From Pteria penguin (Eukaryota; Mollusca; Bivalvia; Pterioida; Pteriidae), in contig CM068584.1 in NCBI GenBank assembly GCA_035048485.1, positions 65,823,179-65,887,178 on the forward strand: a DNA stretch of 64,000 nucleotides. Reading direction: 5' to 3'. The notes under the pieces are model-generated. The model ran no database searches, was not told the origin of the DNA, and was given only the letters and a program-made list of their open reading frames with translations. The position numbers were made by a program, and so were the translations under genes. Positions 11,229 to 24,500 of this stretch are shown here, in pieces (the first letter of the stretch is position 1; every line of letters begins with the position of its first letter).

Positions 11229-11718
11229 TTTATTTGGGGGGGGGGGGGGCAGATTTCAGATTACGTCATTACTATGAAAAATTATGTCAGATTGAAGTCC
11301 TCGTGGGTCCAACTTGACGATGCGGAGACGTAATGTACATACGTTTTAGAGCCTGCCTCGTTAATTCATTTCTCATCTGTTGTCAATTCAGGGGGGGGGG
11401 GGGGGCAGATTTCAGATTACGTCATTACTATGAAAAATTATGTCAGATTGAAGTCCTCGTGGGTCCAACTTGACGATGCGGAGACGTAATGTACATACGT
11501 TTTAGAGCCTGCCTCGTTAATTCATTTCTCATCTGTTGTCAATTCAGGGGGGGGGGGGGGAGGCAGATTTCAGATTACGTCATTACTATGAAAAATTATG
11601 TCAGATTGAAGTCCTCGTGGGTCCAACTTGACGATGCGGAGACGTAATGTACATACGTTTTAGAGCCTGCCTCGTTAATTCATTTCTCATCTGTTGTCAA
11701 TTCAGGGGGGGGGGGGGG
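11229..11718. repeat. Three near-identical 156-bp tandem copies, each opened by a G run
   Basis: G runs of 12-14 start near 11236, 11392, 11547 and 11705. The sequence between them is almost identical in all three copies (CAGATTTCAGATTACGTC at the start, CTGTTGTCAATTCAG at the end). The near identity points to very recent expansion. The block lies just downstream of paralog 1 on the minus strand. Confidence 0.9.
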
Positions 11719-11979
11719 AGACTGATTGAGCATTATAAATACATAATAATAAATGGAAAACGTTCGTATATTAAGCATTGATGTTTTCTATTTTACCACA
11801 TTGGTCTAGAGCGTGAGAATTCAATGAGTATTGCACTACTTTGGTACCTTTTAACGATGATTTGTGAAATGGGATACAGACTTCACTCAAATCCGAGTAT
11901 TAATAATTTTGTTATATTTTGATCACCCATAAGAATTAAACGATATTATATGGATACAGTACATTTATCTGCCACTTAC

Positions 11980-12813
11980 CTATAGGCTTTCGTCTTTTTG
12001 ATATGTAAATCCCAACAATTGTAAACAATAGCAGTAGTACTAGAAGTCCTACACATGTATAAAGAGCGATTTTTAAATTCCTGTTTTCACTCCTGGAATT
12101 AGAGGAAATGTAAAAAGTTATAAGAATAAAATGTAGTAATGCTTACCATTTTAGAATTTCTATGAAAAAAAAAATGTTGTAAATTAATGACTAATCTTTT
12201 GTCATTCCAGTTTTATCTTTTGATTATCTAAAGTAGGAATGAAAGAAATTACCTAACCGCATCTACATTCCCTGGTGATGTCGTAGATGATGGGATGTCC
12301 TTAACTGTTTTTGGCCGGACGCAATTAGGATCTGAATAGAAAAATAATTAATGAGTTTACTCACCTTCGAAATAACATAAATTTCATATTCATTAATGCC
12401 TCGTTAACGGCAAAAGGATGCTGGTAGAAATAATTCAGTAAAAGAATAATGCAGTTACCCTGTCAATATTACTAAGCATTTTGTAAAACGATTTAATTAT
12501 TTTACGAAGAACATTACCGTTTTAGAACAAAAGCACAAAGTAAATATAGATTGAAATTATAAAAGACAAAACAGAGAAGGCTTTTCTAGTTATATAGCAC
12601 TGCTTTCTTATTTAAGACCAAGTTTCAATCCCAACTGTCAAGTAATTCATTATGTGTTTTCTCCTTCATTGTACTTGGATTAGTGTCAATGCATATGTTG
12701 GCATAGAAAAGCTCTCTGACTTGCATTGAGATTTTTGGATACTTACTCAATCCAATGTCATAACAACAACAACAACACTAACAACAACAACAACTACAAC
12801 AACAACAACAACT

Positions 12814-12897
<84 letters not shown>

Positions 12898-12919
12898 GTA
12901 ATGATAATAAGAATACGTA

Positions 12920-12950
<31 letters not shown>

Positions 12951-14056
12951 TATTATTATTATTATTAGTAGTAGTAGTAGTAGTAGTAGTAGTATTGTCA
13001 TTAGAAAAAAAAAAAAAAAAGATTGGCTAGGCCCTTTTGCTTTGAAAGATTTTACCATCAATATCAAATATTTATAAATTGATCAGAAAAAAAAAATAAA
13101 TATCTGGATTATAATTTACTTCTTACATTTGTAAATTTCGTTAGAGCGATATTCTTCATGGTTTTTGTTTGGGCAGCCTGGGGTGTCAGTACAACAGTTG
13201 TGCATCGGAAATCCAATAATTGGCGAACCATCATCTTTAATATATATCCATGGGCAGCCATCTGAAAAAAAGAGAAAATGTTAGATTAGCTATCGTTGTA
13301 TCTTGATCTGGGTTTCAAAACTACAAAAAACATTCAATATAAATATCGCTTCACTGAATATCCCTTTATATGCTACTCAGGAATGTTTGTATAAATGCAT
13401 TACATTACATTTAGTAACAACTTTAAATATCTCTGGTGAATATAATTGTACTATATTGTATTCTATGTAAAATTATAGCATACTTCTGTACTTCTGATGA
13501 GTAGATAGCTTTTACTCAGTTATACCGTAAGTATACAGTTTGGCGCTACGTCTTTATAAAACATTGAAAAACAGGTTGAAACAGTATAATTTTGCTTTTT
13601 GTGGTTTTGTTTTAGATTTGATTATATTTTATGGGATTTTTATTTATGGTAATATTGCTACTACTACTACTTATACTACTGAAACATTCAATATCTGCCT
13701 AAACTAAAACCCAAGTCATCTGTCAAAAGTGTGTCAGATTATGTTGGGGTTTTTTTCCTTGTTACAGCTCTGTGGAAGTGTTTTTTTTTTTTTTTTTTTT
13801 TGGTTTAATCAATACATTTTCTTCAAATGCTTACCTTCGCTGCGGTGTATCAGGAATGGTACCATGCAGGTTTCAATCAATGATCTATGTATATCTTGTA
13901 TACAGTGGTATTCGCCATCAGCACATGTAAATAGCGCTGATCTTGCTTTCCATTTTTCAGCAGTATTAGGACACTCTGTTACATGTATCGTGAACTGTTC
14001 GGAGATATGTAACACGCCAGTAAAGATTAATATAACCATCAAATATATCGCCATTT
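11980..14056 (-). CDS. Paralog 1: Cys-module type I membrane protein, 3' end unresolved
   Basis: Four minus-strand exons join in frame: 14056-13835 (ATG at 14054), 13261-13127, 12331-12253 and 12092-11980. Intron phases are 1, 1 and 2, with GTAAG, GTAAG, GTAATT and GTAAGT donors and AG acceptors. Exon 1 gives a signal peptide (AIYLMVILIFTGVLHI) and the module start CPNTAEKWKARS, then EYHC and ETC. Exon 2 adds DGCPWIY, a CC pair and SNEIYK; exon 3 adds YPNC and a Ser/Thr stalk. Exon 4 is a transmembrane helix (VGLLVLLLLFTIVGIYI) followed by SKRRKP. An acceptor just before the ATG suggests a separate 5' UTR exon. The last exon must start in phase 1. Candidates near 11810, 11700 and 11060 would all give very short tails, and I cannot choose. 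The protein sits at the cell surface by topology; ligand and role are unknown. It shares its architecture with the gene at 30214-25166. Confidence 0.72.
12763..13020. repeat. Compound microsatellite (CAA)n-(TAA)n-(ATT)n-(GTA)n-A run
   Basis: Four trinucleotide blocks lie back to back inside the second intron of paralog 1. The asparagine- and tyrosine-rich ORFs here are artefacts. Confidence 0.95.
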
Positions 14057-16020
14057 CTGAAAACAAAAAAGAAAATACATCCTTATCGTGAAGGTCAGAT
14101 AACTTCATAATAATGAATGATCACCCACTTGAACACATACTAAGTCTTCCATATTGGAGTAAAGTAGCCTAAACATGTGTATACCCCGTACAGTCTCCTG
14201 TGTACAAGATAGCAGATAGACGGATAGAACACGAATAGGGCAAAATGTGGGCTATAGGAGAAGGTTAGAGTGACAGATCATGAAATGAAATTGAAAATGG
14301 AACAACAGAAAATACTTACTGAAACATTAACTTTCCTTAGAAATTGTCATTTGTGGACAATCAATTCCTTGCCTTTTAGATGGGTTTCTGTTGAATTTGA
14401 CGACGTGAAAATTGTTTTACGTCAGATACCATACCAAATGGGAAGTAACTCGCATAACGAAAAGACCAAATAAGTGAATTATCTTCGCTAATTATCTCTG
14501 GATTTATAAAGGACCAATCACAGGAACGTTAAGATTTAACATCACTTGTTTAGATTTTATTATAGATTAAATAGATAAATAATGATGTTATAATGAGTAA
14601 TTTAAAAACATTGTGTGCAAAACAAGAATTGTAATCGCTTTGCACAAAAGGGGACTTCCTTCGCTAACTGACAACATCAAAGTAGCAATGGTATAGGTAT
14701 GATATTGTAGTTACGGCAATTTCAATTCAATACCATTGTCACCTCTGTGTTATTCAATACCTGTCATACGTGATGGATCATCCCTCTGTGTACAAATAAA
14801 CTCGTTTATGTTTATTAGATTATTTATAATTCATTACAATGAAAAACCATGAAATTCAGCAAAAACAAAGAAATCATATTTGGTTAAATTGCTAATCAAA
14901 TCCTAATAAGTGAGCTAGTCCGAAGTTTATTTTTCCATTTCGTTTTATCTCATTATGATTATCTTCTAACATTCTTATCAAATCAAATGATACTCAGCAA
15001 AGGAGTATTGCATCTACAGTTGGGCAAAGTCATAACATTATCGTGGACATGATAAATGGAACACGAGGATTAGAAAGAAAATGAGGGACAGGTAACTAGT
15101 ATTTATCTCCTCGTGGAAAAGAGGTCTTCACAATGGTTTAAATAAGAGTATTGCTACTTTGAATAATGCTGGAATTTGCAATATATGATGTTTACTGTTG
15201 TTCCAAATTTCAGAAATACCAGATAGATAGCCAGGGCATAGAAAAAAATATTCCATGTTCTCACTGAATTAATTATTTAGATGCATTTCAGAATATTAAG
15301 CAATTCCTAAGTTATCATAATTCATTTTTTATCAGAAATTTAATTGAAAAATAATAATTCAATTTTAGACTGAAAGGTATAAAGTATCACTTTGATTTTG
15401 TGCCTGTTATTTAATCTCTACAACGGGGTGATTTCTGAACATGTATTCTTATGGTTACGATTTTTAGTGGATGGACGTATTACCTTGCAAAATGGTTGAC
15501 ATTCAGAAAGTATAACGCCGATCTGAGTGTGTTTGTTTGTTTTGTGAGTACAGCGAATTTCCCTTCATTGGCAAAAATAGTAGTATTTCTTTGTAAAAAA
15601 AAAAAAATCGGAACAACAGATATAATGCGTGTTCATGATATGAAGACGTTGAAGAGAGTTGCGATATCATCTGTGTGCACAAATTTGCGTCTGCGTCAAA
15701 AGAAAGTTTTCAATATCATAAAAGACACCTACTGTGAGCATATGATCCATCATAATAAAATTGAGTTATGTTTGAGAATTTCATAGAGTTTTTAATCCGC
15801 CGTATCTCAATCTACTGTACTGTATTACCGTACTGCCTGACGCGAATGTAAACAATGTCACTGCTGATTGTTAATTTATATTGTCTGACTCTAGTGTTAT
15901 CCGTTTGGAAAATATCGTTCCAAGATAATCTGTAATAGATAATGTGAGAAATGAGGGGCGGCCTTATGACTCACAGTACTGAATAGAAGGTTAATTTATT
16001 TGACAACATCCCTCAACATA
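14057..16020. other. No gene recognised
   Basis: AT-rich sequence with only short ORFs (for example 14270-14473 and 15451-15786). None has a recognisable domain or convincing splice sites. The first exon of paralog 1 (5' UTR) may lie here. Confidence 0.5.
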
Positions 16021-16039
16021 GGGGGGGGGGGGGGGGGGG
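16021..16039. repeat. Poly-G run (19)
   Basis: An uninterrupted G run just upstream of the ORF with the 2A-like motif. Confidence 0.9.
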
Positions 16040-16066
16040 CATGTTTTCAGTTCCTGAAAATCTTAT

Positions 16067-16582
16067 ATGCTATTGTATAAACGTTACATGTGGATGCTTA
16101 TCAATAAACAGAGGAGGGGGATGCATATCATCTTGTACATGCGTTTGCTTTTAATTACACGTGCGTTTGACATCAAATCAAACCCAGGTCCTAGGGCTAT
16201 CGAAGGAATGTTTATCGCAAAAGGCTACCAACAACATGAAAAACGTGGCACAATCAGAAAGGAGAACCGCAGAACATATGTGGTATACATAATCCAAGAA
16301 TTATCATTGGAAGAGAAGACATGGCTTAAAAGCAATGCACATAAATCGGAGATCTTCCCACCCAACCACCGTGTATTCAGGAGGGACATACAGAGGGATA
16401 TGGAGGCGTATTGTTGCTGTGCGATTACATCGCTGACAAAAAGTTTCTATGCGTGTTGTTTACAATGGAGAAAGGCAGGCATTAACGATTCCGATTACTT
16501 ACCAATCTTAATAACATGGACAGAATATGTGCCGAGATGGAGAAAATGGTTGCAAAGCATTATACGACTTTTTTTTCTGTAA
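16067..16582 (+). pseudogene. 171-codon ORF with a 2A-like DIKSNPGP motif, probable retroelement remnant
   Basis: This is the longest ORF in the window that is not low-complexity. Residues 22-31 form a hydrophobic stretch (ILYMRLLLIT), followed at residues 35-42 by DIKSNPGP. The consensus of 2A-type ribosome-skipping peptides is D(V/I)ExNPGP, so the acidic residue is replaced by Lys here. Such peptides are known near the N-terminus of some invertebrate non-LTR retrotransposon ORFs. Downstream are a basic region, a Cys cluster (CCCAITSL, then ACC) and a Trp-rich end (TEYVPRWRKWL), none of which I recognise. It ends without a reverse-transcriptase domain, so it is likely a fragment. The family assignment is inference from the motif and its position. 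Confidence 0.45.
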
Positions 16583-16709
16583 AGGAGCTGGACTTTCCAA
16601 ATGTCAACTGGACAAGACAGTCAATAACGTGGAAAAGACATTTTCTGTGGCTCTTTTGAATGTAGCAAGGGCAATTGTATATTGTTTACAAGTACTTACC
16701 TTACTTTAA

Positions 16710-19700
16710 CTCAAATTCTAAATCAATTTAGTATATTGCTTGCCGACAAGCAGTGCTTCATAGGAATGAATGTTACATATATTGTATTCACGAACAGCGA
16801 TGAGATTCGTACGCTATTATCATTTCGAATAATAAATACAATGCTACTTTTTTTTCAAAACTCTCACACACAAAGCCCTTATTTATGATCTTGTAGAACC
16901 GTTCAGGAAAATAACTTTTGTTTACACTTCGACGATCTAACAAACGTGGTAGACGACGTTGTGAGAATTACCTTTCTTGTTGAAAAGTTTACCACAACAA
17001 TTATTAATAGATACGGGCACATACAATCGCGTAAGTTCGTACCATATCGTCGAACATTAATTTGTAATCAGTGCACATACACATCAATAGTTTTCCAAAC
17101 TCATGTTGAGCTCTGACTCTGCTAGTGGGTAATGGAAACTGCAGTCCAGGAGTTTTGCATTGTGAATTCAAAACTCGCTGAGTACATTGTGATGTTTATG
17201 TTGTATTAGTAAACCACTGCGGCTGGTTGCAGAAAAAAAAAGAGCCAGAACGTGGAAGATTCTGCGATTTCAAATTTATATTAAGTTATTATTTATCCTA
17301 CTCTTAGAACCTAAGTGGATGCAAACGAGGGTTAGATGGGACTTTGGGTTAATTAAAAACTGCAGTCCATCGATTGCTTCTGTATATAACTTAATCGTCC
17401 ATTCATCCAAACATACATGTATACAGCCATGCATCAGGTGTGGGATAAAACAATAGCATAACATATAAAAAAAAATATTTGTTCCGAAAACATTCTTGTA
17501 CTTTATTTCCCCCTTCAAAAAAGAAGCTGATATTGCTTTGCATCAGTCTGTCCGTAGATAAACATGACACAATTAATCATACTTGCCCAATGTCTTGATA
17601 GCCCTTTAGTTCTCAATAATGATTATATCATGCAGTCACGAATGGAATATATATTGGTAGTGCCCTTGATTTTCAGATCAAAGGTCGTAAGCCACAGGTC
17701 GCAATGGAGCACTCTATAAAATTGGTTTGAAGACAAGAATGTTAGATTCTCTATCCTGCTATGCCTTTATAATGATGAAATTAATGAATTAGACAAGACT
17801 ACAGGAGTAAACACCATGTACCGTTTTTACTGTTTATGATATTTACTCATTATTTGATTTAATGTGTACTGTCTCAACATTGGAATTCCAATTTATATTC
17901 TTCATTAGGGTTGTCCGTAGCGTGTGTTAAAAGCTACACGAATTCAAAGAAAAATCATAAGTATTTGATAAAAAGAAAAATAACAATTATGATATGAAAT
18001 GGTTTCTATACATCAAAATTTAAATTGCAAACCTTGTACGTATTCGACCTGATGTTATGACGAATTGGAGCTTCCATGCAATTATAATAATTAAAAATTT
18101 GATAACAACTAATCAAGGTGAAACTTTATGAGTTTATTAGGCTATATCCTGTTATTTGCCCCGCTCTCTCTGAGTACTTTTCTAGTGCCTCCTTTTACTC
18201 CGTAAAATACGGAACAAAGCAAATGTTTAACGGAATGAGTCAATATTATGTTTTAAAATTTTTAATTATTGTACATTAAATTGTAAACCCTGCTTTGAGA
18301 TATATCTACATGAACCTGGACTTCCATGCTTAAAGTTTAATGATAAGAATATTTCAAAATCATCATTTTTTTTTCAGTCTAGACAGTAAATTGAACAGCG
18401 GGGGACTACTCGTAGCTCCGAAACCCCGAGATATACATTCTGATACGTATTACGTAATGAATATATATTAAATGTATACCTCGCACATACACATCTTAAC
18501 AGTATGTGTATAAATCGGATGTAGAAGGACACAGATACCTCTCTACTGATTTCAAGGTAGCATGTGAATAGATAATAATGATATACATATCTCCTCTGCT
18601 TGCTTTTAAATTGCAGTAACATATCAGCACATACACATGATTCAGCGATGTCCTTGTCCTTCTGATATAATATTTAAAACCGAGTTCTCGAGCAACAGCA
18701 CGCATAGCCACGTAGGTAAACAAACACATGTATTGACGATAAGTAGATCTGTGCATAGCAACATTTTTACCCCTGGGTAGTGTGAGAACATAGTAGAGAA
18801 TAAGATGTAAATAATAGCCAACTTGAACTTGAAAGTATGCCAATGATACTGTCATAATAATCAGTTACATGTCATTCTTTTGAGGCCATCTCCACGTTTA
18901 AAAAGATAATTTTTATTACTAAATAATTAACTTATTTTCTCTTAGCTCCATACTGATAGGCAAAGAAATATAAATGTATATCATAAAAGTATACTGGCAG
19001 CAGGTAGATAGGTAGGTGAATTTTTGTTAATCGATAAGTTGTAGATAGATAGGTAGCAGCTTTGCACATTTCTTTATCTATGATATGTACTTTGCGTTTC
19101 TTAACTGATATTTCTGACGGCAGACATTATTGAGTCATTAGTGAATTGGGGTTGATACAGAGAAATTCCAGTAAACCCACAATTGTATTAGTTATTTTTA
19201 CCTGTAACAACACCAAACAACATGCTGTTTCTGATACAAGACACCGACATTCCAGTGATCCCGTGACTCAAATGGATTGTCTGGTTGTAGAGGTTGGAAC
19301 AACATGCCGTCCGTAACTTGAACAACATATAGTTTAACAAAACAACACACAAACATAGTGGACGTGAACGAAAGAGAAATATCTATGACACTTGTAGTCA
19401 AGTAAACATGTACAAGATTACCTTATACACCAAGTCTTTCCATGTGTATTTCCACTAAAGATGAACTACTTCCAAAGATGTAAATACGAAGCAGGTATAC
19501 ACGACGGTAAGTTGATACCGAAGAATTTAAATGGTAACGAGTGCTATAATATTGCATAGTAAAAACTCGCCAACCCAGACGGACGTGTTACATAACAGTT
19601 AAGTGTCAGTGAATTGAACTCTTTATCTATAATCTTTTTAAATGCAATGCCGGCTATTACGATATCAGTCTTTTAAATCTTGAGGTGGTATGTTTGCAGA

Positions 19701-20010
19701 CATATACATCTATGGGCATTAATGCGGAACTTTCTGTTTAAACACCGTATACCTTAAAAAATGTTTGTTGATATTATAATCCTTTGTTGGTTCGATTTGT
19801 TTCCGTCTGCATGAACGTTTTAGACTTTTGCGCAAAAAAGGTTAAAACAAATCAAAGACATTGGAAACACATGACTCAGAATTATAGATATCACAGACTT
19901 CAAAAACCTTTCTTGAATGCTGTACATCTTACTCGGACATTTTATTGTATGCATCCAGCAGAATTTCTCATCCAAATTTGTACGGTGACCTAGTTTACAG
20001 ACTGTGATCT
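16710..20010. other. No gene recognised
   Basis: AT-rich intergenic or intronic DNA with no domain-bearing frame and no convincing exon series. The longest ORF (18496-18855, minus) has no recognisable motif and unconvincing composition. Confidence 0.5.
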
Positions 20011-20013
20011 TAA

Positions 20014-20130
20014 GGTGGGAAGGTGGGTCCATAAACCGGCTAACCACACCAATTGATTGACCATTGTCAATTGAAATGATCGGTAACGTAACCGCACTAT
20101 AATCAAATATCTTTGTGTGACGGTCTAATG
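20014..20130 (-). repeat. Dispersed GGTGTGGTTAACCGG repeat, inverted copy
   Basis: The reverse complement reads CCAATTGGTGTGGTTAGCCGG then TTTATGGACCCACCTTCCCAC. It pairs with the plus-strand copy at 21025-21195 about 1 kb away, and a shorter minus copy lies at 20474-20580. Confidence 0.7.
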
Positions 20131-20473
20131 CGGTTTTTTTTTTTTTTTTTTTTGTTATATTTATATATTTACGTGGTGACTTCTGTCATACGTCTTGGTT
20201 AGTAACTTTCCTTTCTTCTTTCGAAAATACATCGTAATCGACATAATATTTTTAGACCATCGCAAAGACCACAGGCTTTGTATGGGTCTCCTATTAGCCT
20301 TATAGACGTTTACCTGAGGACTGCACCCTGACTAACCGAGCGGCGGAGACTCTATAACGGGCCTTGTCCATACTTTCTAAGGAGATAAGAACAAGAGTCT
20401 ACTCCTTCTGACCGTTTGTGGGACACATACAGATCAAGGATCTGAATTCGCTTACAAACCGCAGTATAGGAAA

Positions 20474-20580
20474 GGGAAGGTCGGCCTGTAAACCGGCTAG
20501 ACTATCCAATGAATGGCTAGTGCCACATCAAATCACCGCCCTAAAGCAGTATACGGTTGACTTATCTTGACGTCGCCTTA
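20474..20580 (-). repeat. Dispersed GGTGTGGTTAACCGG repeat, degenerate copy
   Basis: GGGAAGGTCGGCCTGTAAACCGG and a downstream CACCGCCCTAA segment match the family in reverse, with more divergence than the 20014 and 21025 copies. Confidence 0.5.
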
Positions 20581-21024
20581 CATATTTTTGATATCAGTAT
20601 ATTATAGTATAATATTCTGTAACACGTTTCGCATTTAAATGTGTACCACTTAATTGTGCTTTTGGGGGACTCTAAACCAATAAACACACTGAACACGTGA
20701 AATTTGTTACTTTTACTTTCCGTCCTATCTCGGCATCGTAACTGCAGTACTTTCCAATCTCAGCACAGCTTGATCTATCACGCTCCTTATATTTATCCTG
20801 TTTGCTGTGGTAGATACAATGTGTAGCATTTCACCTCAGATCGACCTTGACACTGAGCTATCAGCGAAGCTGGTCATTTCTTTTCCATCCTCTCGCTGTC
20901 TTTAGTAAAGAAGAAAGAGAAAACAGAAGACGTCTGACAAGGTTGTATGACACAAATCACCAAGGACCTGCACACAAAACATGACAACAGCAAAACATAC
21001 AAGGAACGACATTGCAAAAATATT

Positions 21025-21195
21025 CGATTGTGCTGTGTTTACGATACCGACTTAGGGCGGTCAATTGAAGCAACAAACGTCACTCAATTGGTGTGGTTAA
21101 CCGGTTTACGGGCGCCCACCTTCCCACTCACCGTAAAAGCAGCACAATCAAAGGACACACATTTAAAAATTCATTAATAACCCTTCATATAGAGG
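21025..21195 (+). repeat. Dispersed GGTGTGGTTAACCGG repeat, long copy
   Basis: It shares GATACCGACTT, GTGGTTAACCGGTTTACGGG, CACCTTCCCACTCACCGTAA and CACATTTAAAAATT with the copy at 47835-47965. A short partial copy is also present at 32273-32310. Confidence 0.75.
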
Positions 21196-21199
21196 ATCA

Positions 21200-24100
21200 G
21201 CATGTTATTAATTACAGCAACTGCAAATAATACAAATCACCATTAGACCTACCTATCTATACACTTATCTATAAATCTCTATTTATCTCCCTCCTTACCT
21301 ATTCAAATGCCTACATAACTACATACCCACCTCGCAAATTGCCCTTACGTCTATGTACGTACATTCTCGTTCGATTGCCAGTCTGCATACCTACATATTC
21401 TCCTGTTTGTCCACGTTATATCTATGCATATGGAATAAGCCATAATCCATAATTATATTATATTATAAATATTAATTTTTGGGTTTTTTTGCCTCTGTGT
21501 TCTTCTGTTTTTTTTTTTTTTTTTTTTTTTTTTTTGTATCTTTGGCTGTTTCTTGTAAATTTATCCTTTGCCATAACTTTCAATCTGTGAAAAAAAGACT
21601 AGTGTCCTCGTGAACTTTAACCTACATTTCCAAATTTGCCTTATTTATACTTTTCTGTCGTTTGGGCATGGTGTTTAAAAACAGATAACTTATGATTTTG
21701 AGGTTGTTTTTTATTTAAAATGCTTTATAGATATTTCGATATATCAATTTATGCATTCAATATATTATCTACGAAACATAATAATGTTTATTTCTCAATC
21801 CATCCTATTTCTTACTAAGAAAATTCCACAAATTATCCGGATAAGAAACTAATCTGTTGGTTTTCCATGGAAGCATATGACAGTTCAATGCACTTACACA
21901 ATTCTAATTGCCTATTTCTTTTTGCTCATATGCAAAGAATGAATCTTGGTGTTGATTAGCCTATCATTTATTGTACATAAAATTGTTGACTTAAAATTTT
22001 GAAATTTAGTTTTAGGTTGCAGCGACCTTGAACATCAGTAAAGTCCCCAGATTATTGTGATTGTGTACTTGATTTGCCACGCCAATGCTATGCATTGATG
22101 CAGCAGTGTTTTGTTCCATCGACATTATATCGTAAGCAAACGCTTTGAATATTAAGTATGCCAGAAACCTGGTAAAGTGTTGGGAACACATATTACTTTA
22201 AATATAAGAATTACCTCCCTTTCACTAAAAACGCATAGATTTCAATTTTTTTTTTAAATTACAGTGTTGTGATATTAGTTATGAGAATTGAACGACTGTG
22301 TTAAGAGGTGGGTACAATGAAAATTAGAGGCAATAGCAATGAGATTAAGTACAGCATCGGTAAATACAAAGGTGGGCACGACGATTTACCCAATCTATAA
22401 AATATATAAACAAGTCCACTTAACACAAATAACAACAACATGGAAAATATGTTGAAATGCGGCTCTGTTGAACGTATATTTAAAGAAAATCTGCTCAAAC
22501 AAAACCATAAAATTCCAATATTTTAAACAGTCAAATTGGACATTGCAATATTCTGCAACAAGTCCTAAGATAAAAATTCAGAGATCAGATTGCTTTCTCT
22601 TCAAATGTTAGATTAAAGCATATTATTTGTATTATAATACTTATGATCAAAATAGACGTCCATCTGGTAGCTACAGGGCGGAACAACAACATATACATAG
22701 AGTCTATTCTATATGTAGATTATAACTACTCAAATGATAAGTTGTTAAATAACACCCTTAACTGAAGCTTCTGGTAAGTTAGTTACTTTATTTCAAAATG
22801 ATCCTAAAGTAAACATTTTTCTCCCGCATTCATAAAGAAGGAAATTTAGATGGGTGGACAGATAGATTCACTTTCCTGATTCAAGTTTCCGTTATCTACT
22901 CTGTAGAGATTTGTGTAATACATTTCAATTTTCCGTATACACAAAGTCGCACCATCTCTTCCCTTGTTCCATGTTCCTTTTCCTGATTTCATTGTAACGA
23001 CGCCTACCACTAATTAGCGATATATGTATAGCTTTAATACGATGACTTATCATTTCCATCTCACAGATTAAGAAGAAGGCACGATTTTTTTTTACGGTTT
23101 ACCTCCCTTGATATGAAAATTGAAAATTAACATATATACCATAATGTGTATACGCGTGCTAAAACTTCCTCTAGACAACAGTAAAAAAAAAAAAAAAAGA
23201 AACACCAAAAGGCCCGGAGTTTCGGTTGTATAATGACCAGCACGGTTCTTTTTAGTGCTTTAAGAGTACTAACTGCAATTATTTTACAGATATATACGGT
23301 TTGAAATTGTATTTGGCAAAAATATTTCCCTCTCTCTTTATTGGATTCCCAGTTTCTAGTTTTACGATGCTTTGATCACTCACCCTTTATAGATTATAAA
23401 TCTAGAAAGGACATTTAATTTAACAAATACACAAAATTAGTATTAACGGTTGCATAATGTAAACATACAGGAATCTTGGTAATGACAGATTAGTTTACGC
23501 CAAATGACATGCTATGTTAGTACTACAATTGATTATATTTGTAATTTTATATATATTACATAAGGATATGTCTCTGGTAATACATGTCTGTTCGTTTGTT
23601 GGTTTGTTTTCTGTTACCGAGGACATGTATTTAATACTAGATATAGATATTGGAATTAGCATTTACATCATACTGACTAAATCATTTATTAATGTGTAAA
23701 GAATATTATCCAGGGAACCTCGAGTGCATTTTATATTTTATGCGACCATTGGCTACGTTTTCGGACATTGCCGTTTTGACAATTGACATTGTTGTTTTGT
23801 TTTGTTTTGTTTTTTGTTTTTTGGTTTTTTTTTCTTTTTAACCAGTGCTGATAATATGCAAATAAGAGAATAGAAATCATAGTTTAAATTATTGGAAAGA
23901 AGATATCAGTTATAATTCAGGCATGACATTTTATATCAAAAGATAAATAAAATTTAGTAGATAGTTGAAAAATGCATGTTCCAGTAAATCGTTATCATGG
24001 CAGCTTCACAAACCAAATTTGATTCTCAAGGATATAGATATATGTACTACATGCATGTTGTGGATCCACTATCACGTCTTTATGGCCACCTTTTCATCAA

Positions 24101-24200
24101 AATCAATCCTAGAGAAAATTCCTGGGGACGGTACATGGGATCTACAGAAGGTACATGAAGATCCTGAATTATCTAAAGTTCAATGATTTCATTTTAAATG
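21200..24200. other. No gene recognised
   Basis: AT-rich DNA with T runs (for example 21511-21535). The short hydrophobic frames (22301-22498 minus, 23514-23699 plus) lack splice context and are probably chance. Confidence 0.5.
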
Positions 24201-24204
24201 TGTT

Positions 24205-24500
24205 TTAGCTCGCCCGTACGGATGTCCGGACCGCTATTTTCATACAAACGGAGTGGTTGAATATTCCACAAGTGTATTCTGGTACCAATATTTTTGACCT
24301 TGTGATTTTGACCTTGTTATTTCACTTGCTTTCATAGATCGTTAACCTTGGGCATACCTTGTGAACAATAGAAGGTAAGTCGTAAATACTTCATTTGTGC
24401 ATTCCTAGCGGCAAGACTTTTCATAACGCATCAAATCATTTTACGTTTTGACCTTGACCTTAAAGATTGACCTACTTGGGAAAAAATACTGTTTTTATTT
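24205..24500 (+). repeat. Dispersed GACCTTGACC repeat with a TTTTAGCTCGCC terminus
   Basis: It starts TTTTAGCTCGCCCGTACGGA and continues through TGTCCGGAC and a tandem GACCTTG region. The same start occurs at 61420 and, inverted, at 32641-32705, which marks a family boundary. Confidence 0.7.

Noticed and set aside
12726..13067. Asparagine-rich and valine/isoleucine-rich ORFs
   Set aside because: They are translations of the trinucleotide microsatellites in both directions.
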